A stretch of DNA of 64,000 bases from Anagrus nilaparvatae (GCA_022575985.1 JAKSXM010000263.1:14488001-14552000), one strand, 5' to 3'; shown: positions 1 through 11,751, counted from the first letter of the stretch. Notes: generated from the letters alone by a model not told the origin. Numbers and translations: made by a program.

Positions 1-1124
1 TCTTGGGAGTATCTGTTTTGGCAACAATTGAATAAGTCTCTGCCTTTTCTATGTAATCTTTTATTAATTTAGCACGTGTTTGTCTTGAATTAGTTTGACA
101 AAACAAATTAAAAAATTTGAAGGCATTTTTGTTATTATTTTAATTTATATTTATAAGATTAGTAGTCCAAATTTTTTTAAAATCTTTTTTTCCAAATAAA
201 TCTGATACATGAATCATATAAAATTCAATAGTTTTAAATATAGGCCAATTGTTAAAAAATATTTTAGGATCTGATTTCTGAATTTCATGTCTAATTAAAC
301 TGTAAGAATCATTTATTGATTTTTGTATTCTAGTTTTTCAATTGCAGTGTCCTCTGCGCAACTTTTCGAAAATTCTTTTAATTTTAATAATTCTTTTTCA
401 TTTTTAATGACATATTCAAAATGACATATCAAAAACTATTCTTCCATACATGTCAACCTCATCACACTGTGACGTATCTAACTCATCTTGATTTCTTTTT
501 TTATCTGCCTTTTTTATATAATTTATTTTATTTCGGATCTGAGTATATAAATATTTCCTCGGTTCATTTGCATCTTCAATTCCCAATTTCATCAAAGCTT
601 CTTCTGATCTTACAGCTTTTTGTAATCTTTTATTTCTGCTTTTCGCTTGATTAGAAGCTACCGCTTCAGTAAACGTTATGCTGTAGAATTGCAAAAAATT
701 CTCTGCATTAGTTTTTGTCATACTTCTTGAAGGGTCATTTAAAATATCAATCGGATACTTAGCAATAGTGTCACTAAATTCAGAAAGTTCATCAGGATGT
801 AGTTTTGTACTATGATAAAATTTTTTTTGCTTATTTTATAAGGAAATTTTTCAAATGAAAATTTTGTTATTTCAAATTTATTGTTTGTGCTGGTATTAAT
901 GATGAGTTGTGTATCCATAATCCGACAATTTACTGATTGATTGGAAATTATATTTGAGTACGCCGTTTGATCTACTTGATCACATTTATTTGATAATTCT
1001 GAAGCTAAATTAAGTGCTCCGTGTAAATCATTGTTTGATTTTATGGTAATCACATTGGTAAGTGCATTTTTAAAAGAAGTAACCTTTGCAGGATTTGATA
1101 TATTTAGATTTAAATCTCCAAAAC
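1..1124 (-). pseudogene. Unrecognised gene, left inverted copy (main exon)
   Basis: A long minus-strand coding stretch starts after a plausible acceptor at about 1125-1126 and reads out of the window at position 1. Codon-like sequence is interrupted by a one-base shift in an A/T run near 820-830 and by stops near 416 and further left, so this copy is dead. The recoverable protein is hydrophilic, Lys/Asn/Glu rich, with motifs such as KFPYKISKK, FLQFYSITFTEAV and SRNKRLQKAVRSEE. I do not recognise a family. The same protein is encoded in inverted orientation at 2275-3016 and 5073-5359, so the region forms the arms of a large inverted repeat. It could be a transposon-borne gene or a captured host gene; sequence alone does not decide. 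Confidence 0.5.
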
Positions 1125-1213
1125 CTTCAAAGTACCAAAATAAAAACTTAATAATTATACTTAAAATATATAATTAAAAAAAATACATTTTTACATGCTC
1201 TGAAAATAGAAGT

Positions 1214-1392
1214 TCATGTAGACTCTTCATTTATGTTTAAGTTTTGTTGTACTTCATTGGATGACGAATTCGGTAAGCCCAAATCTGTCATTTCTTTTTT
1301 TAAAACATCATCACACCAATCTGGTTTTTTTGAATTGATTAAATTTAGTAATATTTCTTCATCAAGAATTTCTGCACCATCTGTTTCATTTA
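1214..1392 (-). pseudogene. Possible upstream exon of the unrecognised gene
   Basis: The minus strand is open from a consensus-like acceptor (pyrimidine-poor, ends TAG) at about 1393-1395 to a TGA at 1214-1216, about 58 codons. It is acidic and contains LDEEILLNLINSKK and KPDWCDDVLKKEM. The acceptor implies a phase-1 intron, and the next exon downstream (start about 1124) also starts in phase 1. The in-frame TGA means either a terminal exon or decay. This is inference from an open frame and splice-like sites only. Confidence 0.35.
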
Positions 1393-1436
1393 CTAGCCAA
1401 AAAATGAAATAAAAAATATGTAAATATCTTTATATA

Positions 1437-1959
1437 CAGGGTGTCTCTTAACTTCGCAATAAAATTTTTTCCACATGTAGATATCAATAAAACAAGTAAA
1501 AAATGTCGAATAACATATGGTCTATTATCAATATTTTCGCCACAATTAATTGATAAAGTTATGGACCAATGAAATTCTTTAAAAGTGATGGACACTTTTA
1601 AAAATAAATATTTTTTTTTTTTGTTTTTATTCTATTGTTCTAACTTGAAGAAATTTTATCTCGTATTTGTAAAACTTGTTTTATTTAAATGTATTAGTAT
1701 TTTTTTTTGAACAAATTATATCCTAAACACTATGGGCGTGTCCATCTTTAAGATAGAACAATAGAATAAAAACAAACAAAAAATTTTTAAAGGTGCCCAT
1801 CTCTTTTAAAGAATTTCATTGGTTGAAGTTGACCAACTTTATCAATTAATTGTGGCGAAAATATTGATAATAGCCCGTATGGTTATTTGACATTTTTTGC
1901 TCACCTTGATAATATCTATATGTGGACAAAATTTTATTGCGTAGTTAAGAGACACCCTG
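1437..1959. mobile_element. Foldback MITE with CAGGGTGTCTC termini
   Basis: The ends are inverted copies beginning CAGGGTGTCTCTTAACT. The arms (about 1437-1640 and 1740-1959) match over most of their length, including TTGATAAAGTTATGG-type sequence on the left and its diverged counterpart on the right. TA lies immediately outside both ends (1435-1436 and 1960-1961), fitting a Tc1/mariner-style TA duplication. There is no coding capacity. It sits in the spacer between the two inverted gene copies. Confidence 0.75.
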
Positions 1960-2274
1960 TATATTTAGTATATGCATATTAATATTAAATATAAAAAATT
2001 TATTTTTTTTCATAGTTTAGTTGGCAAAATATTATTTTTTTATCATTAGGAAACTTTAGAGTTTCGTAAAAATAAAAATTGATTTACAATTATTGTAAAT
2101 TTTAAGTATATAAGTATATATGAAACAAGGAAAATATAATTCTTAGAATCTAATGTATTAACAAATCACTTTAACAAATAATTCGTAAAACATTTTGCTG
2201 TAATCTAAAAAAAATAAAATTAATTTTTTTGTGATATCAATCTTTTTTAAATTTAGGCAGGCACAAAGTCAACG

Positions 2275-3016
2275 AAGCTTCAGAATTATCAAATAAATGT
2301 GATCAAGTAGATCAAACGGCTACTCAAATATAATTTCCAATCAATCAGTAAATTGTCAGATTATGGATACACAACCCATCATTAATACCAGCACAAATAA
2401 TAAATTTGAAATAACAAAATTTCCATTTGAAAAATTTCCTTATAAAATAAGCAAAAAATTTTATCATAGTACAAAACTACATTCTGATGACCTTTCTGAA
2501 TTTAGTGATACTATTGCTAAGTACCCGATTGATATTTTAAATGACACTTCAAGAAGTATGACAAAAACTATTGCAGAGAATTTTTTGCAATTCTACAGCA
2601 TAACGTTGACTGAAGCGGTAGCTTTCAATCAAGCGAAAAGCAGAAATAAAAGATTACAAAAAGCTGTAAGATCAGAGGAAGTTTTGATGAAATTTGCAAT
2701 TGAAGATGCAAATGAACCGTTGACATATTTATATAGATCCGAAAAAAAAATTATATAAAAAAGATAGATAAAAAAAATGAAATCAAGATGAGTTAGATAC
2801 GTCACAGTGTGATGAGGTTGATATGTATGGAAGAATAGTTTTTGATCTAGAATATGTCAATAAAAATAATTATTAGAATTAAAAGAATTTTCGAAAAGTT
2901 GCGCAAAGGACACTGCAAATTTCAAGTGAAAAACTAGAATACAAAAATCAATAAATGATTCTTACAGTTTAATTAGACATGAAATTCAGAAATCAGATCC
3001 TAAAATATTTTTTAAC
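2275..3016 (+). pseudogene. Unrecognised gene, right inverted copy, part 1
   Basis: This is a plus-strand copy of the gene seen inverted at 1-1124; similarity begins at the sequence reading GCTTCAGAATTATC and continues to the retrotransposon insertion at 3025. An open frame from 2363 to 2758 encodes 131 residues with the same KFPFEKFPYKISKK and SRNKRLQKAVRSEE segments. It does not share the left copy's A/T-run frameshift but has its own breaks after about 2740. Homology with the left arm continues through 3016. The gene resumes at 5073 beyond the inserted element. Confidence 0.55.
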
Positions 3017-3024
3017 AATTGGCC

Positions 3025-5064
3025 TTTTTTTTTGCGTAGGAAGTGGAGAAATGCGTTACGCATACTGTTCAGCATCCGGACCGAGAGTTATGTGGGACTC
3101 GACTTAGTTTGCCTTTACCCACTAAAACTCCACTCCCTTCATACCTTATGAGAGCCTATCCTGGGACCTTTTTCACATTACTTCAGGACAGGTTCAAGGA
3201 CATTTAGTTCTAGTCGTGAACTCCATCTTTTGACTTGCGTCCAATGACTCGCCAGTCTGGTTCAGGACTGCGTCGTTCCATCTGATTAAAATCCCGTTTT
3301 TTATGCTGTCATCTTCAATAAAATATATGTTAGTTGAAATATAAGTCATTTCCTATTATCGTCAAAAGAGAAGGTAATAAATAAATATATAAATATATAA
3401 ATAATTAAATAAATAAATAATTATTATCCTACCATCTTCGAGTGATTGCGGTATTAAAATTAAGTGCAGGAATGATTGTATGTTAGTGCAATACCTGCAG
3501 TCATCTGGGTAAACCGCAGTACGTCTCAATATTAGCCTATACCTTAGACTTCAGGTTTTTTGGTGCGGAGTATGTACTCCACATACTGGCTGATTTCGGA
3601 CCATACTTCTTCATTTCGAAGCATGAGGCCAACCACATTTTCAGGTGTGATTTGACTGATGTTAGCTTCTAATTGAAACTTTTTAGCAGCCCACCTATCG
3701 CATATGAAGAATGTGTGTTCCGGCGTGTCGTCTTTGCCAGGACAGTATATACATTCAGCACTATTCATCTTCTGGATCCGAAAGAGGTAGGAGCAAAAAA
3801 GTCCATGTCCGCTGAGGAATTGGGTAAAAAAATAATAAATGTCCCAATGCCCTCCATTTATCCAAGATGATATCTCTCCTATCAATCTCTTGGTCCATTT
3901 GCTCTCCGTGTAGTCGGTCCAACGTTTTTGCCATTTTCTTAGGCTGATCTGGCACGAAGTAGCTTTTGCGCGGTCAATGCCTTCCCTCTCTTTGTTTAGA
4001 TAGATATACTGTCTCTCAAGAGCCAGCAGATCTATAGGGATTACCCTAGCGATAACTAGAGCTGCCTCCAAGGACACTGTGCAATAGGCACAGGTGATTC
4101 GCAGGGCTCCTTGCCTCTGGACGCTCGTAAGCTTAGACGCATAGCTGACCATCTTTATGCGACCAGCCCATACTTCTGCACCATACAGGAGTATTGAGTG
4201 GGTGACCGACATAAGAAGCCTACGCTTTCCAGTCTTAGGTCCACATGTATTTCTCATGAGCCTGCTTAGCGCAGCAGTGAGCCTGGCAGCCTTCTTCGTG
4301 CTTCTCAGAATCTGTGCCTTAAACGTCAGCTTCGTGTCCAGCAGCACTCCCAAGTACTTTAAGTAATCCTTCGTTTCTATCCTATCCTCCCCAATACATA
4401 TTGGGATGATGGTCTCAATATGTTTACGGGTGAATAGGACAATCTCAGTTTTCGCGGTCGCAAGATTTAGACCGTGGTCTTCCATCTAGTAGTTGACTCC
4501 GTGCATTGACTGGTTCAGTTTCTCCTCGGCAGTTTGTACATCTTTTGCCTAGATAACTATAACCAGATCGTCAGCATTCCCGACGGTAATTGTATCCTTC
4601 GGTATTGGGAGCCTAAGTACCTGGTCGTACATGATGTTCCATAGATCCGGCCCGAGGACCGATCCTTGGACTGCTCCTGCAGTTACTCTCCTAAATCTTG
4701 TTCCTTGCGCAGTTTCAAATATTATTTCTCTATCGCTCAGGTAACTGCTGATGATTCTTCGCAGATATATTGGCACCTGGAAGTTCCTTAGCCCCTCCAT
4801 AAAATCACTCCACCTTGCTGAATTAAAGGCATTCTTTACATCTAAGGTCACTAGTAGCCTGATTTTTCTAGAGTAGTGATTGCCTGTATGTTCATTCTTA
4901 ATGACACGGGTGATGCTGTTTATGGCATCGATAGTTGACTTCCCTCGGCGGAACCAGTATTGTCGGGGAGAAAGGTCTCCTGCAGTTTCTACAGCCCTCA
5001 GTATCCGTGGTTGCAGCATCTTTTCGTAATTTTTCCCGGCTGTGTCCAGCAATCCTAGAGGACG
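3025..5064 (-). mobile_element. 5'-truncated R1-clade non-LTR retrotransposon
   Basis: The element lies on the minus strand with its 3' poly(A) as a T run at 3025-3033 and its truncated 5' end at about 5064. The 8-bp sequence AATTGGCC flanks it exactly (3017-3024 and 5065-5072), and the uninterrupted inverted copy near 250-260 shows the empty site. The coding part is the C-terminal half of an R1-type ORF2. Its 3' untranslated region (3034-3543) shares GTTATGTGGGACTC-type sequence with the R1-like copy at 9.1 kb, so the two are related. GC content is visibly higher than in the flanks. Confidence 0.85.
3544..5064 (-). pseudogene. R1-like ORF2 fragment: RT and C-terminal domain
   Basis: One continuous reading frame holds reverse transcriptase motifs (TLDVKNAFNSARW, GSVLGPDLWN) followed by an R1-type C-terminal region ending in a CCHC-like finger (CIYCPG...H...C near 3700-3760). 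Two in-frame TAG codons interrupt it, at 4549-4551 and 4486-4488. The catalytic YADD is changed to NADD near 4570. The endonuclease domain and the N-terminal RT motifs are absent because of 5' truncation. It is a dead-on-arrival or decayed copy and cannot encode an active enzyme. Confidence 0.85.
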
Positions 5065-5072
5065 AATTGGCC

Positions 5073-5359
5073 TATATTTAAAACTATTGAATTTTATATG
5101 ATTCATGTATCAGATTTATTTGGAGGAAAAGATTTGGACTACTAATCTTATAAATATAAACAAAAATGCCTTAAAATTTTTTAATTTGTTTTGTCAAACT
5201 AATTCAAGACAAACACGTGCCAAATTAATAAAAGATTACATAGAAAAGGCAGAGACTTATTCAATTGTTGCCGAAACAGATACTCCCAAGATAACTGCTT
5301 TATTTCCTATTTCAGCAGCATATTTTAAGGAAAAGTTTGAAAATATTATTGTTGTTCTC
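5073..5359 (+). pseudogene. Unrecognised gene, right inverted copy, part 2
   Basis: This continues the gene interrupted at 3024. The plus-strand frame from about 5105 encodes KAETYSIVAETDTPK and FPISAAYFKEKFENI, matching inverted sequence at 1-230. A short deletion near 5128 relative to the left arm shifts the frame. A donor-like GTAAGA follows at about 5360, so an exon may end there. Past about 5290 there is no left-arm counterpart in the window because the left arm runs off the edge. Confidence 0.45.
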
Positions 5360-5404
5360 CATGTAAGATTTTTAGTTTATTTATAATAATGCATTATATA
5401 TTTA

Positions 5405-5853
5405 ATATTTATTTATTTATTTATTTAAACCATCAAAAAATTACATATTGTACAAGTATACATTATATTATATAATATAAAGTTTGACAAATATTAATTT
5501 CTCTGAGTCAACAAAGTTGATATGGTATGGTATGCTAAAAATCTTCAAAAGACTTGAACTAAAATTAATATAAGAATAAAGTAATATAACAAATATAAAA
5601 ACATTTAGAATAAACTAAAATTGTCAAGAAATTATGTAACATACAAATAAGTAACAATATAATAAAATCAAAGCACATGATACTAACAGCAATATAAATA
5701 AAGGTTTAAATAAAAGTTTAAGTAAAAATAAAAATGACATTAACAGAAGTTCGACTTTTTTAGGAGACTTTGAAGTAAAATATATTTTAAATTTTTTAAT
5801 GATTTTACATTATAATTTTTTAATTCAACGGGAAGAACATTGAATATCTTTAA
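5405..5853 (-). pseudogene. CR1/Jockey-like retrotransposon 3' end
   Basis: Minus-strand codons from 5853 to the stop at 5740-5742 read as the extreme C-terminus of a non-LTR reverse transcriptase (FNVLPVELKNYN, then LLQSLLKKSNFC). They resemble the C-terminus of the element at 40.2 kb (YNLLPKNFKLLN). The remaining 330 bp are 3' untranslated sequence ending in ATTT repeats (AAAT tail on the coding strand) at about 5405-5432. The fragment is cut at 5853 by a foldback element; another RT fragment of similar type resumes at 8684. Confidence 0.65.
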
Positions 5854-6359
5854 GAGTGATTCTTAGTGAATTCAGCAAAACTTTCCAGGTCGGGTCGCTG
5901 AAATCGGCTAAAAACTTTTTTTTGCCAATTAGCTATCCAAAATAGACTATGTCCCCAAATTTTAGCCCTTAATATTGAAAACTAAGCCCAGGGCGAATTT
6001 TTGAAAAAAAAAGACGTTTTCATCTTTCCTCAGCCACCCATTCTTCTTTTATGTGCCATTCCTTCTGGAAATCATTAAAAATAATGAAAAAATAGGTGCT
6101 ATAGTAAAATTTCCTCAGGAATCCAGTCATGCCATTAGTTTTTGAAAATTCCTACACGGGGAGCTAGAAAATCGATAAATTCACAGGGTATATTACGGAA
6201 ACTACAGAAAAATTGTATATCCGAATTTTTTATTGAGCTTCTCAGGAAAAGCGTGTTTTTATATATATTTTTGGATGCCATATAAACCTAGATGCGATCG
6301 AACTTCCTAAACCCTAAAATAACCGAAAAATCGTGAATTTCCCTAAATTGTTTTTATTT

Positions 6360-6720
6360 TTCAGCAGTTTTTTTGAATTTTCCCGCTCTAAATGACTCCG
6401 AACGATTTAAACAAGGTAAGATTCGGATTCCCAGGAAAATTTCACATATTTTCTTTATTAAAATAATTTTTAGGCTTCGATGTAAACGAGCTCACACCAA
6501 ATGCCTTAAATACAAAATTTTGATTTTTATCGTTTTTTAGCAGTTTTTTTGAATTTTCCCGCTCTAAATGACTCCGAACGATTTAAACAAAGAGAGATTC
6601 GGATTCCCAGGGAAATTTTACATTTTTTCTTTATTTAAATAATTTTTAGGCTTTGATGTAAACGAGCTCACACCAAATGCCTTAAATACAAAATTTTGAT
6701 TTTTAACGTTTTTAGCCATT
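6360..6720. repeat. Tandem ~180-bp units, left arm (about 2 copies)
   Basis: Two adjacent copies contain GTTTTTTTGAATTTTCCCGC and GTAAACGAGCTCACACC about 180 bp apart, with a third weaker copy after 6700. They are the inverted counterparts of the longer array at 7580-8300. Confidence 0.7.
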
Positions 6721-7579
6721 TTTTTGAATTTTGCCGCAGTAAATGACCCTGTATGATTTAAATAATGTCAAATTCGGGTTTCCAGTAAAATTTTAAGCAC
6801 TTTCTATACTTTAATAATTTTTTGGCTTTAGTGTAAAAGAGTTCATAGAAAATTCTATATAAATTTAAATTATTTTTTAGCTCTATATTTCAGAGTAAAA
6901 ATTTTTTAATTAACAATGAATGAAATACATATTTAAGTAATCTTTAAAACAATGAGTTTTTTAATAAGAAGAAAAATATTCTATTAAAAAAATTTTTATT
7001 GATATTTACATAATATTTAGCTTACAATAATGTATTCAGAAAACATTATTATAATTTAGATAATTTATTCACAAATAGAATCCAAATTCTTTAGATATTG
7101 AGTGTATTTGGAATGAGTATGCCCTAATTTTATTTTTATTTGATCATTTTCATTTGTAGCCGATACATTGTATAAAATTTCATTAAAGCCTACTTTAACA
7201 CGGGTCTTGGTATCAGGCTAAATTATTATCTAAATTATTATCTCCGTAAGTACCAAATAATATTTTAATATTCACTCAATAATTAAATAAATTTACGCAG
7301 CTTATTGTTTTAATGAATAATATGAATACAATAAAAATGTTTTTAATGTAACTCATTTATTTACTAATAAATCTTGTAAACATTGACGATTGCCACGGCA
7401 CATAGCTTTAAATTTTTTATATACAATGTTTATTATTTTTAGCGCTAAATTTAAATTATATAAAATTTTTTTCGGAAATAAGATTATTAGTAATTTACAT
7501 CTTTAATAATATAATATTTATTAAGTTGTTATTATATACGATATAATAAATCTTATTAGGAACCTTTAACAGAAAAAGT

Positions 7580-8300
7580 ACACACAAAACTGCTAAAAAA
7601 CGATAAAAATTAAAATTTTGTATTTAAGGCATTTGGTGTGAGCTCGTTTACATCAAAGCCTAAAAATTATTTAAATAAAGAAAATATGTAAAATTTCCCT
7701 GGAAATCCGAATCTCATCTTGTTTAAATTGTTTGGCGTCATTTAGAGCGGGAAAATTCAAAAAAACTGCTAACAAACAATAAAAATCAAAATTTTGTATT
7801 TAAGGCATTTGGTGTGAACTCGTTTACATCGAAGCCTAAAAATGATTTAAATAATGAAAATATGTAAAATTTCCCTGGCAATCCGAATCTTACCTCGTTT
7901 AAATCGTTCGGAGTCATTTAGAGCGGGAAAATTAAAAAAAACTGCTAAAAAAACGATAAAAATCAAAATTTTGTATTTAAGGCATTTGGTGTGAGCTCGT
8001 TTACAACGAAGCCTAAAAATTATTTAAATAAAGAAAATATGTGAAATTTCCCTGGATATCCGAATCTTACCTTGTTTAAATCGTCCGGAGTCCTTTAGAG
8101 CGGGAAAATTCAAAAAAACTGTTAAAAAACGATAAAAATCAAAATTTTGTATTTAAGGCATTTGGTGTGAGCTCGTTTACATCGAAGCCTAAAAATTATT
8201 TAAATAAAGAAAATATGTAAAATTTCCCTGGGAATCTGAATCTCACCTTGTTTAAATCGTTCGGAGTCATTTAGAGCGGGAAAATTCAAAAAAACTGCTG
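7580..8300. repeat. Tandem ~180-bp units, right arm (about 4 copies)
   Basis: GGCATTTGGTGTGA recurs near 7629, 7804, 7980 and 8159, giving a period of roughly 176-180 bp. Each unit also holds TTTAGAGCGGGAAAATT. Copy number differs from the left arm, suggesting unequal expansion after the inverted structure formed. Confidence 0.8.
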
Positions 8301-8683
8301 AAAAATGAGAAAAATTTAGGAAAATTCACGATTTTTCGGTTATTTTAGGGTCTACGAAGTTCGATCGCATCTAGGTTGATATGGCATCCTAAAATATATA
8401 TAAAAACACGCTTTTCCTGAGAAGCTCAATAAAAAATTCGGATATACAATTTTTCTGTAGTTTCCGTAATATACCCTGTGAATTTATCGATTTTCTGGCT
8501 CCCCGTGTAGGAATTTTCAAAAACTAATGGCATGACTGGATTCCTGAGGAAATTTTACCTTAGTACCTCTTTTTTCATTATTTTTAATGATTTCCAGAAG
8601 GAATGGCACATAAAAGAAGAATGGGTGGCTGAGGAAAGATGAAAACGTCTTTTTTTTTTTTAAATTCGCCCTGGGCTTAGTTG

Positions 8684-9071
8684 AACGTTGACTTATTTAA
8701 ATTCAGAGTCAACTTATTAGATATAAACCAGTTATTAATTAATAAAAGGTATTCAACCATACTTTTTTTAGCATCGAGCCAACTATCTTCTACGCTGAAA
8801 ACAGCAGTATCGTCAGCATACGAGTAGATATAAGGAGTCAAGAGAAGCAAATCATTGATATAAATTAAAAATAAGAAGGGTCCTAAAATTGACCCTTGAG
8901 GAGCATGCTGATGATCCTGTAAGTAGTTTTTAATGAGTGTCAAAGGTATTTCTCTAACTCCATACTTTTCAAATTTTTTTAATAAAATATCGTGATTAAC
9001 AGTATCAAAAGCCTTTGAGAGGTCTAGCAAAGTACCGATAACTGCTTTCAATCCATTGTAAATAAGATCGG
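8684..9071 (-). pseudogene. CR1/Jockey-like reverse transcriptase fragment
   Basis: Minus-strand codons encode RT core motifs: LDLSKAFDTVNHDILLKK, QGSILGPFLFLIYINDL and YSYADDTAVFSVE with an intact YADD. The sequence closely resembles the ORF2 at 40.2-43.1 kb. It is cut on the left by the foldback (8683) and on the right by an R1-like element (9072). Codons upstream of KTDLIYNGL are found at 11752-12345 with a short stretch missing at the junction. This is a fragment with no start and cannot be functional. Confidence 0.8.
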
Positions 9072-11751
9072 TTTTTTTTTGGGCCCCTTCAGAGAAGGGG
9101 CCTTTTTCGTAGGACGAGGAGAATGCTTTTACGCATACCATACACCGCTTACTGTAAGGTTATGTGGGACTCAAGCTCAAACTTATGGTTGCCCAGATAC
9201 TCAGTATAACTGAGGAGGAATTACAATACCCACTAAACTCCCAACCCTCCTGAATTTATGACAATCTGGACCGGGACTTCCTGTTTAGGTATTACTTCGG
9301 TCCGGAAACAATTCAGCCAAGGCATTTCTTCGCCATACCCTGTCAATAAAGGAGGAGAGTTTCCTACGAGAGGAAACCTTCTTCCTCACGGTTATGGATC
9401 GCCTACCTTTCCAAGGCAAGCAGATCGATGGGAATCACCCAAGCCACCACCTGGATCGCTGGCTCTGATACAGAGCAAGCGATTCAAAGTGCCCCCTGCC
9501 TCTGTACTGCCTTTAGTTTCTTGCAGTACTTTTTTATGCGGACATTGTCCGCCCACACCTCTGCACTGTAGAGCAAGATTGAGTTGACTGTCGTCATCAA
9601 CAGCCTCCTCTTCCCTGATCTGGGACCGCCGATGTTCGTCATAAGCCACGAGAGGGACTTTGTCACCCGGCCAGCCTTTTCACAGGCCTTCTGGAATTGT
9701 CTACTGTAGGTAAACTTGTTATCCAAGAAGACCCCCAAATATTTGACCGATGGTTTGGTTTGGATCATAAGGGGATTACCTCCGTCATCAAAGCTGGCGC
9801 CGAATATGGTATCAACCCTTCTCCGGGTCAGAAGGACAATCCCTGTTTTCGGAACTGCCAGTCTTAGCCCGTGATCCGACATCCAGCTATTGATAAGGCA
9901 CATGGCCTCATCCAAGGTATTCTGCTGGTCCTCTGTCTCTCAAGCTGTTATGGTTACAGCAACATCATCCGCGTATCCGATCATGGAGCATCCATCCGGA
10001 AGCTCAATCTTTAGTAAACCGTCGTAAAAGGCATTCCACAGATGAGGGCCCAGAACTAAACCCTGCGCTTAATACTTAACCTCTTGTGCCATCGAGCGCG
10101 TCCCAGCGCAGGTATCGGTCCCGGAGGTAATCTCTGAGTATATTTCTCAGATAATCTGGAACTCTGAATACCTGCTCGAGGGAGTGCAACATATCGTCCC
10201 ACTTAGCCGAGTTGAATGCGTTTTTCACATTCAACGTGACAAGCAGGACGTCCGGTTTAATATCCGGCCGCACATGTCTGGCCCTCATAACCACCTTCAC
10301 GACCTGCTCGATGGCACCGATCGTGGAACGCCCCTCACGAAAACCGTGTTGGTCGTCGCTAAGGTCACCCGCTTCCCTAATTGCCTGTCGCAATCTTCCT
10401 CTGACCATGCTCTCTATCACCTTGCCAATGGTATTTAACATACACAATGGTCTGTAAGATGATGGAGATCCTGGTTCACCCTTTTCCTTGCTTATCAGAG
10501 CCAGACGGGCCACTTTCCAGTCCCTTGGAAAGGCGCCTGCCACGAGGCACGCATTAAACATGCCAAGGAGGAGACCAGGGATTACCTTTTCAGCCGCCTG
10601 AAGGGCTTCCGCGGGTATTCCGTCTGGTCCTGGCGCTTTCCCATTTTTTATTGACCTAATTGCCTGAAGCATCTCCGCCTCGCTAAATAGCGGAACTTGC
10701 TCCCTCGGGACATCCAAAGCCAGGTGTTGTTGGTTTGGATGATCCAGAAAGAGAGCGTCCACTATTCTTTTGGTCGCTGCCTCATCCATCGTGTTGTCAC
10801 ATCTGGACTTAAGTTTGCCCATGACAACCTTATATCCCAGGCCCCACCGGTCGCTGTTGATATCATCTCTTAGGGACTGAAAACAGCGCGCCTTGCTGAG
10901 GCGGATAGCTTTCGCCAGCTTATGCTTGGCTTGCTTGTACTCTTCAGAGCGCGTAGCCAGCTCTGGGCGGCCATGCGCTCTTTGCCAGCTTCTGCGTGCC
11001 CCGTGACAGACCCGCCTTAGCTCCGCAATTGCCTCATTCCACAAGTGCACGCTGCTTTTCCACTTCCAAGTCCGTTTACGCGGTAAAGAGGATAGCAAGC
11101 TCCCCTTAGAAGAGCAGTTACTTTCTCGACAAGAGTCTCTGGCTCTCCCGGGTGGTTAGTCCTCCATGACAGGCTGGGATAGACTAGGATTCTTCCCGAA
11201 GATATTCCACAAATCTGTCCTCATCCATCTTTGACACATTCCAGCCTAGTGGGCGCTTTTTGTACGGGGGCCGATTAACGACCCTATCACGCACTTTGAA
11301 GGTGATGTAATTATGGTCGCTGCCATTTGCTCCATCCATCACCCTCCAACCGCCCACTCTTCCTGCCAGCCCGGCCGAGGCAAAAGTGACGTCAGGGATC
11401 GATACGCCAAAGTCTGGCCTTACGTAGGTTGGATTGTTCCCAGAGTTCAGATCAGTTCTAGTGGCCATCTCTAGGATCAACGTTCCCCTACGGTTCGTTG
11501 TTGGCATTCCTCATTCCACGGCCCTGGCATTTAAGTCCCCATCAAATATTATATTGCCAGAGACTTCCCTTATCGTTTCCTCCAATGAGGCCAGCTTTGC
11601 GGTGAACAGTACAATAGTTTTATTCGGTGACAAATAAAAACTAATGAAAGTTGTATACTGCACTTTGCCCAGACGTGGCAGTTGCCTTTTCCATGTCGGG
11701 ACATAGACGTCTGAGCACGACCTCGTAGCCATATAGCGCACCGGCCTGTCT
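9072..11751 (-). mobile_element. Decayed R1-clade retrotransposon nested in RT gene
   Basis: A minus-strand R1-type element has its 3' poly(A) as a T run at 9072-9080 and its 5' truncation inside the endonuclease domain near 11751. The last bases before the poly(A) can form a strong hairpin (GGGCCCCTTC...GAAGGGGCC, 9081-9102). It is inserted in a CR1/Jockey-like RT gene, whose pieces flank it. I could not identify a target duplication, and about 12 codons of the host element are missing at the site. The nearest relative in the window is the 54.3-61.0-kb element. Confidence 0.8.
9405..11741 (-). pseudogene. R1-like ORF2 (EN-RT), multiply broken
   Basis: In order on the minus strand: endonuclease remnant (11184-11741; FYLSPN, DGDLNARA in place of the usual GDFNAR, SDHNYITF), stop at 11184, then RT (10076-11098; GKAPGPDGIPAEAL, YRPLCMLNTIGKV, TLNVKNAFNSAKW), a stop and shifted region 9920-10075 still readable as GYADDVAVTI, then RT C-terminal part (9484-9915). 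The last readable part (9405-9484) is frame-shifted and the C-terminal zinc-finger domain present in the 57.7-60.7-kb relative appears deleted. Several stops and frameshifts make this a pseudogene. Confidence 0.8.

Larger units (their letters stand above)
5854..8683. mobile_element. Foldback element with internal ~180-bp repeats
   Basis: Sequence at about 5985-6720 recurs inverted at about 7570-8683 (for example GAATGGCACATAAAAGAAGA on the right against its complement near 6050). The left end (GAGTGATTCTTAGTGAA) resembles the terminus of the 29.1-kb palindrome (GAGTAATTCTTAGTGAA); the matching right terminus is missing, so the right arm is truncated by about 130 bp. The arms carry tandem units of about 180 bp containing TTTAGAGCGGGAAAATT and GGCATTTGGTGTGA. 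The interior 6840-7560 is AT-rich with no gene seen. Confidence 0.7.

Noticed and set aside
1437..1595. 69-codon minus-strand frame at 1386-1595
   Set aside because: Lies across the MITE terminus; non-coding symmetry product.
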